From JAFGCL01 sp964423835 (lineage in GTDB: Bacteria > Chloroflexota > Dehalococcoidia > UBA2247 > RBG-13-53-26), in contig CAYRGJ010000011.1 in assembly GCA_964423835.1 (NCBI GenBank), positions 1 to 64,000 of the forward strand: a stretch of 64,000 bases of DNA. Reading direction: 5' to 3'. How positions within the stretch are numbered: position 1 is the first letter of the stretch; every line of letters begins with the position of its first letter. The position numbers and the translations under genes were made by a program. A model generated the notes under the pieces. The model was not told where the DNA came from, made no database searches, and saw only the letters and a list, made by a program, of their open reading frames with translations. Positions 24,044-34,386 of this stretch are shown one piece after another.

Positions 24044-25366
24044 ATGGCCATGGCAGACGACAGGGCGCTGGCCCGCCGGATCGGCCTGACCGCAGCGGTC
24101 ATGACGGGTCTCGGTGTCGTAATCGGCTCCGGGATCTACGTCATACTGGGGATCGCCGCCGGCCCTGCCGGGAACGCCGTCTGGCTCTCCTTCCTCATTG
24201 CGGCCGCCGGCGCCAGCTTCACCGCGTTCACTTACGCCCGCCTGGCCCGGGATAACCCCCAGAACTCTCCGGAGTTCCAGTATGTTGGCGGCGCCTTCGG
24301 GAGGCTGCCCGGCTTCCTGGCCGGATGGCTCATACTGGTGGCGCAGATCGTCTCCGCCGCCACGGTGGCCCTCGGTTTTGCCGGTTACCTGCACGCACTG
24401 ACCGGCTTCCCGGAGCTGCCCGCCGCCGTCATCCTCATCGTCGTCAGCGTGGTCATCATCTTCTTCGGCATCAGTCATTCCACCATGGCCGCCGGCCTGC
24501 TCACGGTGGTGGAGATCATCGGGTTGCTCATAGTCATCGGCATCGGGTCCACCCGGCTGGGTGACGTTGACTACCTGGAGATGCCGTCGGGGCTTTTCGG
24601 TGTGTTTACCGGGGCGTCGCTGGTGTTCTTCGCCTACCTGGGCTTTGAAGGCATGGCTAACCTCGCCGGGGAAATGCGCAACCCGCGCAGGGACATGCCG
24701 CGGGCCATCACCCTGGTGCTGGTGATAAGCACCATCCTCTATACCCTCGTGGCCCTGTCCGCCGTAAGCACCCTGGGCTGGGAATCCTTGAGCCAGTCCA
24801 GAGCCCCATTCTCGGACATCGCCCGGGAAGCCCTGGGAAGCCGGGCGGGATCGGTGATGGCCGTCATCTCGCTGGCCTCGACAGCCAACACGGTGCTGGT
24901 CCTCCTGCTGGCCGGCTCACGGATCGCCCACGCGCTGTCGGCGGGCGGGGTACTGCCCGCCCCCCTGTCCAGGGTCAGCCCGAGGACCAGGGCCCCGTGG
25001 CTGGCCCTGCTGGCCGTCGGCCTCCTGGCCCTCATCTTCAGCCTGTTTGGCGATGTCCGGCAGGTGGCGGAATACACCAACTTCACCACGCTGCTGGCCT
25101 TCATCGCCGTGAACGCCAGCGCCTTCATGCTGCTTCGGCGCAGCCGCCCCGGAATCTGGCCGGATGCTGTCGTGAACCGGGTGTTGCCAGCCCTGGGTAT
25201 CGGGTTCTCCATCTGGCTGGCGATCACCGCCGGAAAGGGGGCGGCCGCCTTCGGGGGGATAGCCATCGCGGCCGGCATCTCCATCTACGCCACCAATTCC
25301 ATCATGCAGAAGGCCGCGAATGACAAAGGGACGACGGACCGGCCGGACGGCCGGCGGAAAGAATAA
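24044..25366 (+). CDS. APC-family amino acid permease
   Basis: About 440 residues with some twelve hydrophobic segments. The first helix carries the glycine motif (GVVIGSGIYVILG) that binds the amino-acid backbone in APC transporters, and the loop GEMRNPRRDMPRAI is the family's conserved cytoplasmic motif. It would import amino acids or polyamines by proton symport or exchange. ATG at 24044 or 24050 are both possible. It is the first chromosomal gene after the provirus, so its native promoter region may have been changed by the insertion. Confidence 0.85.
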   Translation: MAMADDRALARRIGLTAAVMTGLGVVIGSGIYVILGIAAGPAGNAVWLSFLIAAAGASFTAFTYARLARDNPQNSPEFQYVGGAFGRLPGFLAGWLILVAQIVSAATVALGFAGYLHALTGFPELPAAVILIVVSVVIIFFGISHSTMAAGLLTVVEIIGLLIVIGIGSTRLGDVDYLEMPSGLFGVFTGASLVFFAYLGFEGMANLAGEMRNPRRDMPRAITLVLVISTILYTLVALSAVSTLGWESLSQSRAPFSDIAREALGSRAGSVMAVISLASTANTVLVLLLAGSRIAHALSAGGVLPAPLSRVSPRTRAPWLALLAVGLLALIFSLFGDVRQVAEYTNFTTLLAFIAVNASAFMLLRRSRPGIWPDAVVNRVLPALGIGFSIWLAITAGKGAAAFGGIAIAAGISIYATNSIMQKAANDKGTTDRPDGRRKE

Positions 25367-25380
25367 GGGAGGATGGGAAG

Positions 25381-25758
25381 ATGAGGTACGTCGATGGATA
25401 CGTTCTGGTAGTGCCCGAGGCACAACTGGCTGCCTACCGGAAGATGGCCGAGGAGGGCGCCAAGCTCTGGAAGAAGTACGGCGCCCTGGATTACATTGAG
25501 GCCGTAGGCCAGGACCTGGACCCTGATGCCAATGCCGAGATGAAGCGTGGGACCTTCCCCGCCATGGCGGGCGCCAAGCCTGGCGAGACCATTATCTTCT
25601 CCTACATCCTGTTCGAATCGAGGCAGCATCGTGACGAGGTCAATTCCAGAGTCATGGCGGACCCGAGCATGGCGCCGGGCGAGGGGGAGGGCCAGAAGAT
25701 GCCCTTCGACCTCTCGCGGATGGCCTACGGCGGATTTGAGGTCATGGTGGAAGGCTAG
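25381..25758 (+). CDS. DUF1428 family protein
   Basis: A 125-residue protein beginning MRYVDGYVLVVPEAQLAAYRK, the usual DUF1428 opening, with later YILFESRQHRDEVN and MPFDLSRMAYGGFEVMV also typical. The family has a ferredoxin-like dimeric alpha/beta-barrel fold and no established reaction. It follows the permease after 14 nt, preceded by GGAGG, so the two are probably co-transcribed. Confidence 0.85.
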   Translation: MRYVDGYVLVVPEAQLAAYRKMAEEGAKLWKKYGALDYIEAVGQDLDPDANAEMKRGTFPAMAGAKPGETIIFSYILFESRQHRDEVNSRVMADPSMAPGEGEGQKMPFDLSRMAYGGFEVMVEG

Positions 25759-25931
25759 AACGGAGCCGATGCCGGGCGGCAACTTGCCGCCATGCGGAAT
25801 CCGCGAAGGACCGGAGCAGGTAGTTCTACCAGTAGCCCGCCTTGGGACGCCGGCATATCCTTCAACTGCCGTCCCGCCAGACAGGACGTACCGTCCAACG
25901 AAGCACGTGGGAAAGCGGACAAGGAGGGGAC

Positions 25932-26069
25932 ATGGATTGCCGGAACTGCGGTAAGGAACTGCCACAGAACTCGAGTTTCTGCAAGGCCTGCGGGGCCCGC
26001 TGGCTTCCGGAGGTGGACCGGCCTCCGGCTGAGAAGCCGCGGAAGAAACCCTCCAAGAAAGAGAAGTAG
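25932..26069 (+). CDS. 45-residue zinc-ribbon protein
   Basis: ATG follows AAGGAGGGGAC. The product has CRNC and CKAC (C-x2-C, 12-residue gap, C-x2-C), the zinc-ribbon seen at the start of many bacterial membrane or regulatory proteins, and then a Lys/Pro-rich basic tail. It has no other domain. Common in Chloroflexota-type genomes as a free-standing unit; function unknown. Confidence 0.7.
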   Translation: MDCRNCGKELPQNSSFCKACGARWLPEVDRPPAEKPRKKPSKKEK

Positions 26070-26310
26070 CTCCCTCCACTCATGGCCGGCGCGCAGCCAG
26101 CCGGCGCGGTCTATGTACCGGTAGCTGTTGGGGAGGCATACCCTGCCTTTCGCGCGTCCGCCAGAAGAACTCGTCGAATATCAGCCTGGGGTCATCGTTC
26201 CCGCAGACCCGGTTCATGCACGTGGCCAACGTGAATGAGGGGACCCTCCTGACGCGGGCAACGAGGCGATACGTCCCGGTGACAATCGTGTCAAATACAT
26301 GATCCGAACG

Positions 26311-26339
26311 TTGACAGATATTTATGTCCACGCTATTAT
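26311..26339 (+). promoter_or_regulatory. Near-consensus sigma-70 promoter
   Basis: TTGACA (26,311-26,316), 17-bp spacer, TATTAT (26,334-26,339), about 55 nt upstream of the lipoprotein gene at 26,405. The rest of the gap 26,070-26,404 holds no convincing gene. Confidence 0.75.
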
Positions 26340-26404
26340 CTTAGTCGACTGCCCCTGTACGTGCGCTGAGATCAGTCTGGAGCCTGCCGGGAGTAGGGGT
26401 GAAG

Positions 26405-27760
26405 ATGAAGGTGGCTCGCAGGCGCCCGCGGCTGGAACCTTTCGTGCTCGCCATTCTGCTGGTGATACTGGCTTCCGCCCTTGTCAGCTGTGGCAGTCAG
26501 GCCCCCAACCCCATCCATCAGGCCCAACAGCTCTATCAGGAGGCTGAGGACCTCGAGCTTGCCGGCAGGCACGGTGAAGCCATCGCCAAGTACCAGGAGA
26601 TCATCGCCGCCAGGCTGCAGTACAACCTGTACGAACCACAGGCACCCGGCCATGCCATCGCCAGGATCTATCACAAGTGGGCGGGGGAGCTGGAGGGCCA
26701 GGGAGAGCACGATCAGGCCATCGCCAAGTATCGCGAGCTCCTGGCCTGGAATTCGGATCTGGGCCGTACCACTATTGGCGGTCAGGACGCAGAGGGCGGG
26801 ATCTTCGGTACGTACGTGAACTGGGCACTCGAGCTTGAGGCCCGGGGGGAGTTCTGCCAGGCCGCCGAGAAGTACCGGGCGGCCCACGACTGCGTCACGG
26901 CCCCCTTTGACTGGCAGAATACGACCTACTACAGCACGGACGCCCTGCAGGTGGGCGGCGATTGCCTTTTCCACTGCGCCGGGGAGCTCCAGGCTGAGGG
27001 GCGATACGAAGCGGCCATAGCAGAGTTCTCCGGGGTCCCCGCCTCGAGCGACAACTACCAGGCAGCCCAGGAAGCCATACCGGAATGCTACTACTCGTGG
27101 GCTATGGAGCTGAAGAGCCAGAATCGCAACGGTGAAGCCATCGACCGGTACGTCAAGATACTGGAGACGCACCCCAAATGGCCTTCGAAGGAGAAGTCAG
27201 ATGCCTTGCTCCGCAGCCTGACCAGCCCCGCCCTCCTCGCCTCCTTTCAACAGATGCTGGGCGCGGCACGCTGGGAGGGAACCGTGTGGTTGTATCGGGC
27301 ATTGCTGGCCTCCTACCCCACCAGCCCCGAGGCTGCCCAAGCCCGCCAGTCCCTGGAACCGGCCGTGCAGGCGCTCCTGGCCGACGCTTCCGGCGCCGGA
27401 TACGCCTCTCTCCCCGGCTTCTCCGCAGTAACCAACGTGTCCACCGACCTGGCAGAGGTCGAGATCCGAAACGCCTGCCCCAACATTCTGACACTTCTGA
27501 TACTGGGACCGCAGCTGGAGGTGGTCTCAATCATGCCGGACAGTCGTGCCCGTTCTTACAGCAGTAGCGAGACCACCAGGCGCAACTGGACCCCGAGTGC
27601 CTGGGAGCCGGCTACCGTCAAGCTGCAGCCAGGGGAATACCAGATCCTGGCCATGGTCAGCGGCTCATCCACCCTGCGTCTATATGGCACACGGAGCTTC
27701 GAGTCCAAACTCAGCTACACGACCTACTACTACATCGCCACCACCTACAGCTTCAACTGA
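26405..27760 (+). CDS. TPR-like lipoprotein
   Basis: 451 residues (ATG at 26405; GTG at 26399 possible). A basic N-terminus, a hydrophobic helix and the lipobox LVSC make it a lipoprotein on the outer face of the membrane. Residues 35-250 contain repeated helical pairs (HGEAIAKYQEIIA, HDQAIAKYRELLA, YEAAIAEFSG, GEAIDRYVKILE) typical of TPR repeats. The C-terminal 120 residues are beta-rich. A scaffold for envelope protein complexes is likely. It has its own strong promoter. Confidence 0.75.
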   Translation: MKVARRRPRLEPFVLAILLVILASALVSCGSQAPNPIHQAQQLYQEAEDLELAGRHGEAIAKYQEIIAARLQYNLYEPQAPGHAIARIYHKWAGELEGQGEHDQAIAKYRELLAWNSDLGRTTIGGQDAEGGIFGTYVNWALELEARGEFCQAAEKYRAAHDCVTAPFDWQNTTYYSTDALQVGGDCLFHCAGELQAEGRYEAAIAEFSGVPASSDNYQAAQEAIPECYYSWAMELKSQNRNGEAIDRYVKILETHPKWPSKEKSDALLRSLTSPALLASFQQMLGAARWEGTVWLYRALLASYPTSPEAAQARQSLEPAVQALLADASGAGYASLPGFSAVTNVSTDLAEVEIRNACPNILTLLILGPQLEVVSIMPDSRARSYSSSETTRRNWTPSAWEPATVKLQPGEYQILAMVSGSSTLRLYGTRSFESKLSYTTYYYIATTYSFN

Positions 27761-27947
27761 CCCGCCCCGCCGGAAGGCTCACCGCGCCCATCCTTTTTGG
27801 TTTCGCCGCCAGGCCGCTTTCCGGTATCAGCGACTCCGTCTCCGGGGATTGACACGCGATGTAACCTGTGGCTGGCCGTCCGGCAGAGCGCTTTGCGCTC
27901 GGCCCGGGTAGTCATCCGGGCTATTTCACACAGCAAGGAGGGAGTCT

Positions 27948-28367
27948 ATGCAGTTCTCCAGGCTGGCCACCGTCGCTCTCACGATTCTGGTGATCGCCGC
28001 CACGATGCTCGGTTTTGCCTGCGCAGGTGAGAAGGGCGAGCAGGGCCCCCAGGGGCCCCCCGGCCCCAACATGATCGTGGCCGCCGGCTACGTCCGGGCC
28101 GACGGCACCGTGCTGGAGAGCTACAACGTCGAGAGTTGCACCTGGACGGCCCACAACTACGTCATCGACATCACGGGCTTGGACCTCAACCAGGTGGACC
28201 AGGTGGTCATCGTGTCGCCCTGGGGCGCCACCGTGAATGACCTCACCCGGAGCCTCATGACGGGGACCGACGAGTCGGGGAACCTGGTGGTGTGGGCCAG
28301 GGACACCAGGACCGGGCAACTGGGGCAGTGCCCCTTTTCCTTCATGGTACTGGACACTACCCCATAG
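27948..28367 (+). CDS. Small lipoprotein with a collagen-like segment
   Basis: 139 residues with a signal peptide and lipobox (GFAC), then GEKGEQGPQGPPGPN, five Gly-X-Y triplets, and a beta-rich domain of about 100 residues. Short collagen-like stretches after a lipid anchor are seen in many surface lipoproteins. Preceded by AAGGAGG. The partner or ligand is unknown. Confidence 0.75.
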   Translation: MQFSRLATVALTILVIAATMLGFACAGEKGEQGPQGPPGPNMIVAAGYVRADGTVLESYNVESCTWTAHNYVIDITGLDLNQVDQVVIVSPWGATVNDLTRSLMTGTDESGNLVVWARDTRTGQLGQCPFSFMVLDTTP

Positions 28368-28390
28368 CCCTGGGGCAGAATACGTCCCGG

Positions 28391-28801
28391 TCAGATAGAG
28401 GGTGCCCCCGCTTCCGGCTCCTCGCCCGAGGGGGGAACGAGCGGGAGGATCTGCCACAGCCGGTCCGGGTCCGGGGAGAACTCGCCCAGCGGCGCCCGCT
28501 CCCTGGCCGCAGCCGGAGGGGTGGCCGGGCCCGGTGATGCCGCCGGGGCTGGCGGCGCAGCGGCGGCCGGCGGGGATGGTGCGGTTGCCGGAGCAGGCCG
28601 GGCGCCGGACGCCTCCTCCTCCGTGCCCGCCTTGAGCATCTTCTCCACTCTGACGCGGACCTGGGCTATGAGGTTGACCATCTGGTTGACCTCGCGCTCC
28701 AGGGCCCTGGCCCGGGCTACCGCCTCGTTCCGCTCCCGCTGAAGCGTCCGCATCCTGCTGTCCAGCTCAGACAGCATATCCAGCAGCGGATTCTGGTCCA
28801 T
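28391..28801 (-). CDS. Coiled-coil protein with Ala/Pro-rich tail
   Basis: 136 residues. Residues 5-60 form a heptad-like coiled coil (LSELDSRMRTLQRERNEAVARARALE...), followed by an Ala/Pro low-complexity stretch (65-105) and a short C-terminal motif (DPDRLWQILPL). It converges with the collagen-like lipoprotein gene, 23 nt away. A minus-strand promoter lies at 28,832-28,860. Possibly a cell-division or envelope adaptor; not recognised. Confidence 0.65.
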   Translation of the reverse strand: MDQNPLLDMLSELDSRMRTLQRERNEAVARARALEREVNQMVNLIAQVRVRVEKMLKAGTEEEASGARPAPATAPSPPAAAAPPAPAASPGPATPPAAARERAPLGEFSPDPDRLWQILPLVPPSGEEPEAGAPSI

Positions 28802-28831
28802 CAGGCACGCCCCCCACCGACGAGTCCTACG

Positions 28832-28860
28832 ATTATAGGCCAGTTATGTCATTTTAACAA
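28832..28860 (-). promoter_or_regulatory. Sigma-70-like promoter for the coiled-coil gene
   Basis: On the minus strand TTGTTA (28,855-28,860), 17-bp spacer, TATAAT (28,832-28,837), about 30 nt upstream of the ATG at 28,801. Confidence 0.7.
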
Positions 28861-29066
28861 CCATCGCGCCGAATACTGTGCACCTGTACGCGGATGTCCG
28901 GGCCCGCGTCCAGGAGCGTGCCAAACGAGGGATTCCGGCAGCCCGGCGCGACAAAGATGCTACAAGGAGCGCAGCAGAGCGGCCATTGTGTTCTTCCGGC
29001 AAGCCCAGCAGGGGACGTTGAACCACTGCTTGTACCTGGTCACTTGAGCAGTGGGGAGTCAATAGT

Positions 29067-29091
29067 GAAACCGGCCTTCGAGGCCGGTTTC
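29067..29091 (+). terminator. Strong bidirectional hairpin terminator
   Basis: An 11-bp perfect stem (GAAACCGGCCT / AGGCCGGTTTC) with a TCG loop, followed by TTGTTT. No gene ends immediately before it; the 200 nt upstream contain another inverted repeat (CCACTGCT...AGCAGTGG, about 29,023-29,054), so it could end a small RNA. No known RNA family was recognised. Confidence 0.65.
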
Positions 29092-29136
29092 TTGTTTCCG
29101 GGGCCGGAGCGCCAGGGCCGATAGCGGGAGGGGGAA

Positions 29137-29301
29137 ATGACTCGCAGGCAACTCCAGGCACTAGCCATCTACCGGACCCACAAAAACTGCCATTGCGATG
29201 ATTGCCAGGAGGCCAGGAAGGCCCTCTCGGAGTACGACCGCCAGCCCCGGGTCTGCGGCATCGGAATCCGCCCGGCGCCGAGAATCCTGCCCGCCGCCTG
29301 A
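29137..29301 (+). CDS. 54-residue Cys/His mini-protein
   Basis: ATG follows GGGAGGGGGAA. The frame encodes a basic helical N-terminus and a Cys/His cluster (HKNCHCDDC) plus a fourth Cys at residue 40, so a zinc or Fe-S site is plausible. The gap 29,302-29,617 after it is GC-rich and holds no other gene I can support. No family recognised. Confidence 0.5.
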   Translation: MTRRQLQALAIYRTHKNCHCDDCQEARKALSEYDRQPRVCGIGIRPAPRILPAA

Positions 29302-29617
29302 GGCCGCTACCTGGGCCTGCAAGCCGGACCCGCCCGGTCGCTGACGACATAGCCCGCGCCCGGGATTGGGGCCCGATCCAGGCTCGTCCGAGAGCCCCAC
29401 CTTCGGCCCGGCCGCCGCTGCGCGGGTCAGGGCCCCAACCTGCCGGCGCCAAGGACCCTGCCTGCTGCCTGAGCCCGCGCCCCGGCGCCCTCCTTCGACA
29501 GTGGAAAGACAGCCCCCCGTTCCTGTATACTGGCTCATGTCGGTCCGCTCTGGGCCGGCCGTCCTGGCCCGGGCTCTTGCCTTCGGCGGAATCCCACCGA
29601 CCCTGTCAAAGGAGCTA

Positions 29618-31240
<1,623 letters not shown>

Positions 31241-31270
31241 GCGCGCCGGGGCGCGCGGCAAGGAGCGGCA

Positions 31271-31675
31271 GTGAGCAGTAAGATACGAGTCATGGTTGCC
31301 AAGCCCGGCCTGGACGGCCACGACCGGGGGGCCAAGGTGGTGGTCCGGGGCCTGCGTGATGCCGGCATGGAGGTCATCTACCTGGGACTGCGAATGTCGC
31401 CGGACCAGATCGCCGAGGCCGCCATCCAGGAGGACGTCGGCGTGGTGGGCCTGAGCTGCCTGTCGGGCGCGCACATGGCCCTGTTCCCCAGGACCATGGA
31501 GAAGCTGCGGGAGAAGGGCCTGAAGGACGTGCTGGTGGTCGCCGGCGGCATCATCCCGGAGAAGGACATACCCCGGCTCAAGGAGGCCGGCATCGCCGAG
31601 GTCTTCGGCCCGGGGACATCTATCGAAACCATCGCCAAATTCATCAGGACCAGGATCGGGGGAGAAGCCAGATGA
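31271..31675 (+). CDS. mcmA2: Methylmalonyl-CoA mutase, B12-binding (small) subunit
   Basis: A 134-residue cobalamin-binding domain. LDGHDRGAKVV is the D-x-H-x2-G motif whose His coordinates cobalt; GLSCLSGAH and GGIIP follow in the expected order. The GTG start follows AGGAGC. Ends with an ATGA overlap on the epimerase gene, so dosage of the two is coupled. Confidence 0.93.
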   Translation: MSSKIRVMVAKPGLDGHDRGAKVVVRGLRDAGMEVIYLGLRMSPDQIAEAAIQEDVGVVGLSCLSGAHMALFPRTMEKLREKGLKDVLVVAGGIIPEKDIPRLKEAGIAEVFGPGTSIETIAKFIRTRIGGEAR

Positions 31676-32073
31676 TCAAGAAGGTCAGCCACATCGGAAT
31701 CGCCGTCAACAGCATCGAGCAGGCCTCCAAGCTCTACACGGAGGTGCTGGGGCTCAAGATCGCCGGGATTGAGACCGTCGCCGACCAGAAGGTGAGGATC
31801 GCCATGATCCCGGTGGGCGACACCATCGTCGAGCTGCTGGAGCCCACCGATCCGGAGGGGGCCGTGGGCAAGCACATCGCCACCCGGGGGGAGGGCCTGC
31901 ATCACCTTGCCCTGGAGGTGGACGACATAAGCGCCAGCCTGGAGATGCTGAAGCAGAAGGACGTACCGCTGGTGGACAAGACCCCGCGCGTGGGAGGCCA
32001 CCACTCCCTGATCGCCTTCCTGCACCCGAAGGCCACCAAGGCCCTCATCGAGCTGACGCAGCCGGCCAAATAG
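31672..32073 (+). CDS. mce: Methylmalonyl-CoA epimerase
   Basis: A 133-residue vicinal-oxygen-chelate protein: HIGIAVNSIEQA supplies the first metal His, GLHHLALEVDD the second, and the C-terminal ALIELTQP the Glu ligand. It converts (S)- to (R)-methylmalonyl-CoA. Normal family length. Its start overlaps the end of the B12 subunit gene, completing the propionyl/succinyl-CoA interconversion set apart from a carboxylase, which is not in this window. Confidence 0.93.
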   Translation: MIKKVSHIGIAVNSIEQASKLYTEVLGLKIAGIETVADQKVRIAMIPVGDTIVELLEPTDPEGAVGKHIATRGEGLHHLALEVDDISASLEMLKQKDVPLVDKTPRVGGHHSLIAFLHPKATKALIELTQPAK

Positions 32074-32090
32074 ACCTGGCCAGGGGGGGA

Positions 32091-33473
32091 ATGAAGCTCT
32101 TTGAATTTGAGGCGAAGGAGATTCTGCGCCGGTACGGCGTGGCCACGCCGGCGGGCATCATCGCCCGCAGCCCGGCGACGGCAGTGGCCATCGCCAATGA
32201 GCTGGGGGCGCCCGTGGCCCTCAAGGCGCAGGCGCTGGTCTCCGGCCGCGGCCAGGCCGGGGGCATCCTCTTTGCTGAAGGCCCCCATGGCGCCGCCAGC
32301 GCCGCCTCCCGGCTGCTGGGGTCCACCCTCAAAGGTTGCCGGGTGGACACCCTCCTGGTGGAGGAGCAGCTGGACGTCGCCGGGCAGTTCTACCTCTCAA
32401 TGATCATCGACCGGCAGGCCCGCAGGTACGTGGCCCTGGCCTCCGACCAGGGAGGCGTCAATATCGAGCAGGCGGCGGCGGAGTCGGCCGGCGCCGTGAT
32501 GCGCCACCCGATCGACCCGGACCAGGGATTCGGCCGGGACGAGGCCGAGCGGCTGGTGGAGCGCGTCCCCGGCATCAGCCAGCACTTGTCGCAGCCGGTG
32601 GCGGGGAAGGAAGCGGACTCACTCAAGGGGGAGGTGGCGGCCATAGCCTCGATCCTGGCCACACTCTACCGGGTGGCCATCGAGTGCGACGCCGAGCTGG
32701 TGGAGATCAACCCCCTGGTCCGGCTGGCCCCGGGCAGCCGCGCCGGGCATGCCCACGGATGCGCCGGCGGGGGCGCCTGCGGGGGCGCCGCGCCGGGAGA
32801 GGCGGCCGGGAACCGCGCCGCAGGGGGAGCTGAAGCCGGAGCGAGCGTCGCGGGCGCAGATGCGGCGGAGGCCGCCGCCGCCAGCGCGATGCCCCCGGAA
32901 TCCACCGGGCCGGTTGTCGCCGACATGTATGTCGCGGCAGATGCCCGCATCATCATCGATGACAACGCCCTCTACCGCCACCCCGAGTTTGCCGGCCGGG
33001 CCCTGGCCCGGGCCGACGACACCCCCATGGAGGCCGCGGCCCGCCAGCAGGACCTAACCTACGTTGACCTGGAGGGGGACATCGGCATCGTGGGCAACGG
33101 CGCCGGCCTGGTCATGGCCACCATGGACCTCATCCGGTCCCACGGCGGAGAGCCGGCCAATTTCCTGGACATCGGAGGCGGGGCGGCGGCGGAGGTCATC
33201 CGGAAGGGGCTGACCTTCGTCATGTCCAAGCCCGAGGTGAAGGCGGTCCTGGTGAACGTCCTGGGCGGCATCACCCGATGCGACGAGGTGGCCCGGGGGG
33301 TTATAGAGGCGCTGCAGGGGGCCAGGGTCAAGAAGCCCATCGCCATCAGGATGATGGGCACCAACGAGCGCGAAGGCACGCTCATGCTGGAGCAGGCGGG
33401 CGTGGCGGTGCACATGGATATGGAGACGGCGGCCCGCGAGATCATGCGCCTGAAGCAGGGCCCGGCTACATGA
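32091..33473 (+). CDS. sucC: Succinyl-CoA ligase beta-subunit-type protein with a low-complexity insertion
   Basis: 460 residues against about 385-400 for the family. Residues 1-215 are an ATP-grasp domain (LFEFEAKEILRRYGV, SGRGQAGG, ELVEINPL); residues about 300-460 are the CoA-ligase domain (NGAGLVMATMDLI, NVLGGITRCDEVA). Between them, about residues 215-275, is an Ala/Gly/Glu-rich insertion with no counterpart in the family. It would form succinate and ATP from succinyl-CoA with the next gene product; another acyl-CoA such as malyl-CoA cannot be excluded. Confidence 0.85.
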   Translation: MKLFEFEAKEILRRYGVATPAGIIARSPATAVAIANELGAPVALKAQALVSGRGQAGGILFAEGPHGAASAASRLLGSTLKGCRVDTLLVEEQLDVAGQFYLSMIIDRQARRYVALASDQGGVNIEQAAAESAGAVMRHPIDPDQGFGRDEAERLVERVPGISQHLSQPVAGKEADSLKGEVAAIASILATLYRVAIECDAELVEINPLVRLAPGSRAGHAHGCAGGGACGGAAPGEAAGNRAAGGAEAGASVAGADAAEAAAASAMPPESTGPVVADMYVAADARIIIDDNALYRHPEFAGRALARADDTPMEAAARQQDLTYVDLEGDIGIVGNGAGLVMATMDLIRSHGGEPANFLDIGGGAAAEVIRKGLTFVMSKPEVKAVLVNVLGGITRCDEVARGVIEALQGARVKKPIAIRMMGTNEREGTLMLEQAGVAVHMDMETAAREIMRLKQGPAT

Positions 33474-33498
33474 GGGGCCAACCCCGAAGGACGGCCCC

Positions 33499-34383
33499 AT
33501 GAGGAGCGTGCTCCCCGCGGACCCGCGGGTGGTGGTGCAGGGCATCACCGGCAACCAGGGCCGGCTGCACACCCAGTCCATGCTGCAATACGGCACGCGG
33601 GTGGTGGCCGGCACCAGCCCCGGCAAGGGCGGGCAGGAAGTCTGCGGCCTCCCGGTCTATGAGACGGTGGCCGAAGCCGCCCGCGAGCAGGGGGCCAACA
33701 CCTCCATCGTGTTCGTTCCGGCGAAGGCCGCGCCGGCCGCGGTCCTCGACGCCATCGCCGCCGGAATGGAGACCATCGTGGTCATCACGGAGATGATCCC
33801 GCAGAAGGACGCCATCGATTTCGTGCATCGGGCGGTCCGCCAGGGTGCGATCATCGTGGGTCCCAACACCCCCGGGGTCATCGACCCGCGCATCAAGGCC
33901 AAGGTGGGCATCATGCCGGCCCACGTCTTCGCGCCGGGGAAGGTGGGGGTGATCTCCCGCAGCGGGACCCTCACCTACGAGGTGGCCTCGCACCTCACCC
34001 GGGCCGGGCTGGGCCAGAGCCTGTGCGTGGGCATCGGGGGCGACCCCATAGTGGGCCTGGATTTCATCACCGTGCTGGACATGCTCCAGGCGGACCCCGG
34101 CACGGAGAGGGTGGTGCTCATCGGCGAGGTGGGCGGGGTGGCGGAGGAGATGGCCGCCCGGTACATCGCCGACTCCAGGTATCCCAAGCCGGTGGTGGCC
34201 TACATTGCCGGCCGGTCGGTGCCTCCGGGCAAGCGCATGGGCCACGCCGGCGCTATAATCATGGGTGACGAAGGAACGGCCAGGTCCAAGATCGAGGCGC
34301 TGGCCGCGGCCGGCGTGCCGGTGGCGGAGAGGCCCAGCGAAATCGCGTCGCTGCTGCAGTCCGCGGAGCGCGCCGAGAGGTAG
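33499..34383 (+). CDS. sucD: Succinyl-CoA ligase alpha-subunit-type protein
   Basis: 294 residues, normal length. VVVQGITGNQG is the CoA-binding opening, SRSGTLTYEV the interface with the beta subunit, and MGHAGAII carries the active-site His that is phosphorylated. Adjacent to the beta gene in the same operon, linking the mutase product succinyl-CoA to ATP formation. Confidence 0.9.
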   Translation: MRSVLPADPRVVVQGITGNQGRLHTQSMLQYGTRVVAGTSPGKGGQEVCGLPVYETVAEAAREQGANTSIVFVPAKAAPAAVLDAIAAGMETIVVITEMIPQKDAIDFVHRAVRQGAIIVGPNTPGVIDPRIKAKVGIMPAHVFAPGKVGVISRSGTLTYEVASHLTRAGLGQSLCVGIGGDPIVGLDFITVLDMLQADPGTERVVLIGEVGGVAEEMAARYIADSRYPKPVVAYIAGRSVPPGKRMGHAGAIIMGDEGTARSKIEALAAAGVPVAERPSEIASLLQSAERAER

Positions 34384-34386
34384 GAG

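Noticed and set aside
26080..26331. Minus-strand gene of about 83 codons, possibly a transposase remnant
   Set aside because: No motif or ribosome site, and it overlaps the strong plus-strand promoter; left as non-coding.
28862..29095. Known structural RNA (6S, SRP, RNase P, tmRNA) before the mutase operon
   Set aside because: None of the conserved core sequences of those RNAs were found.
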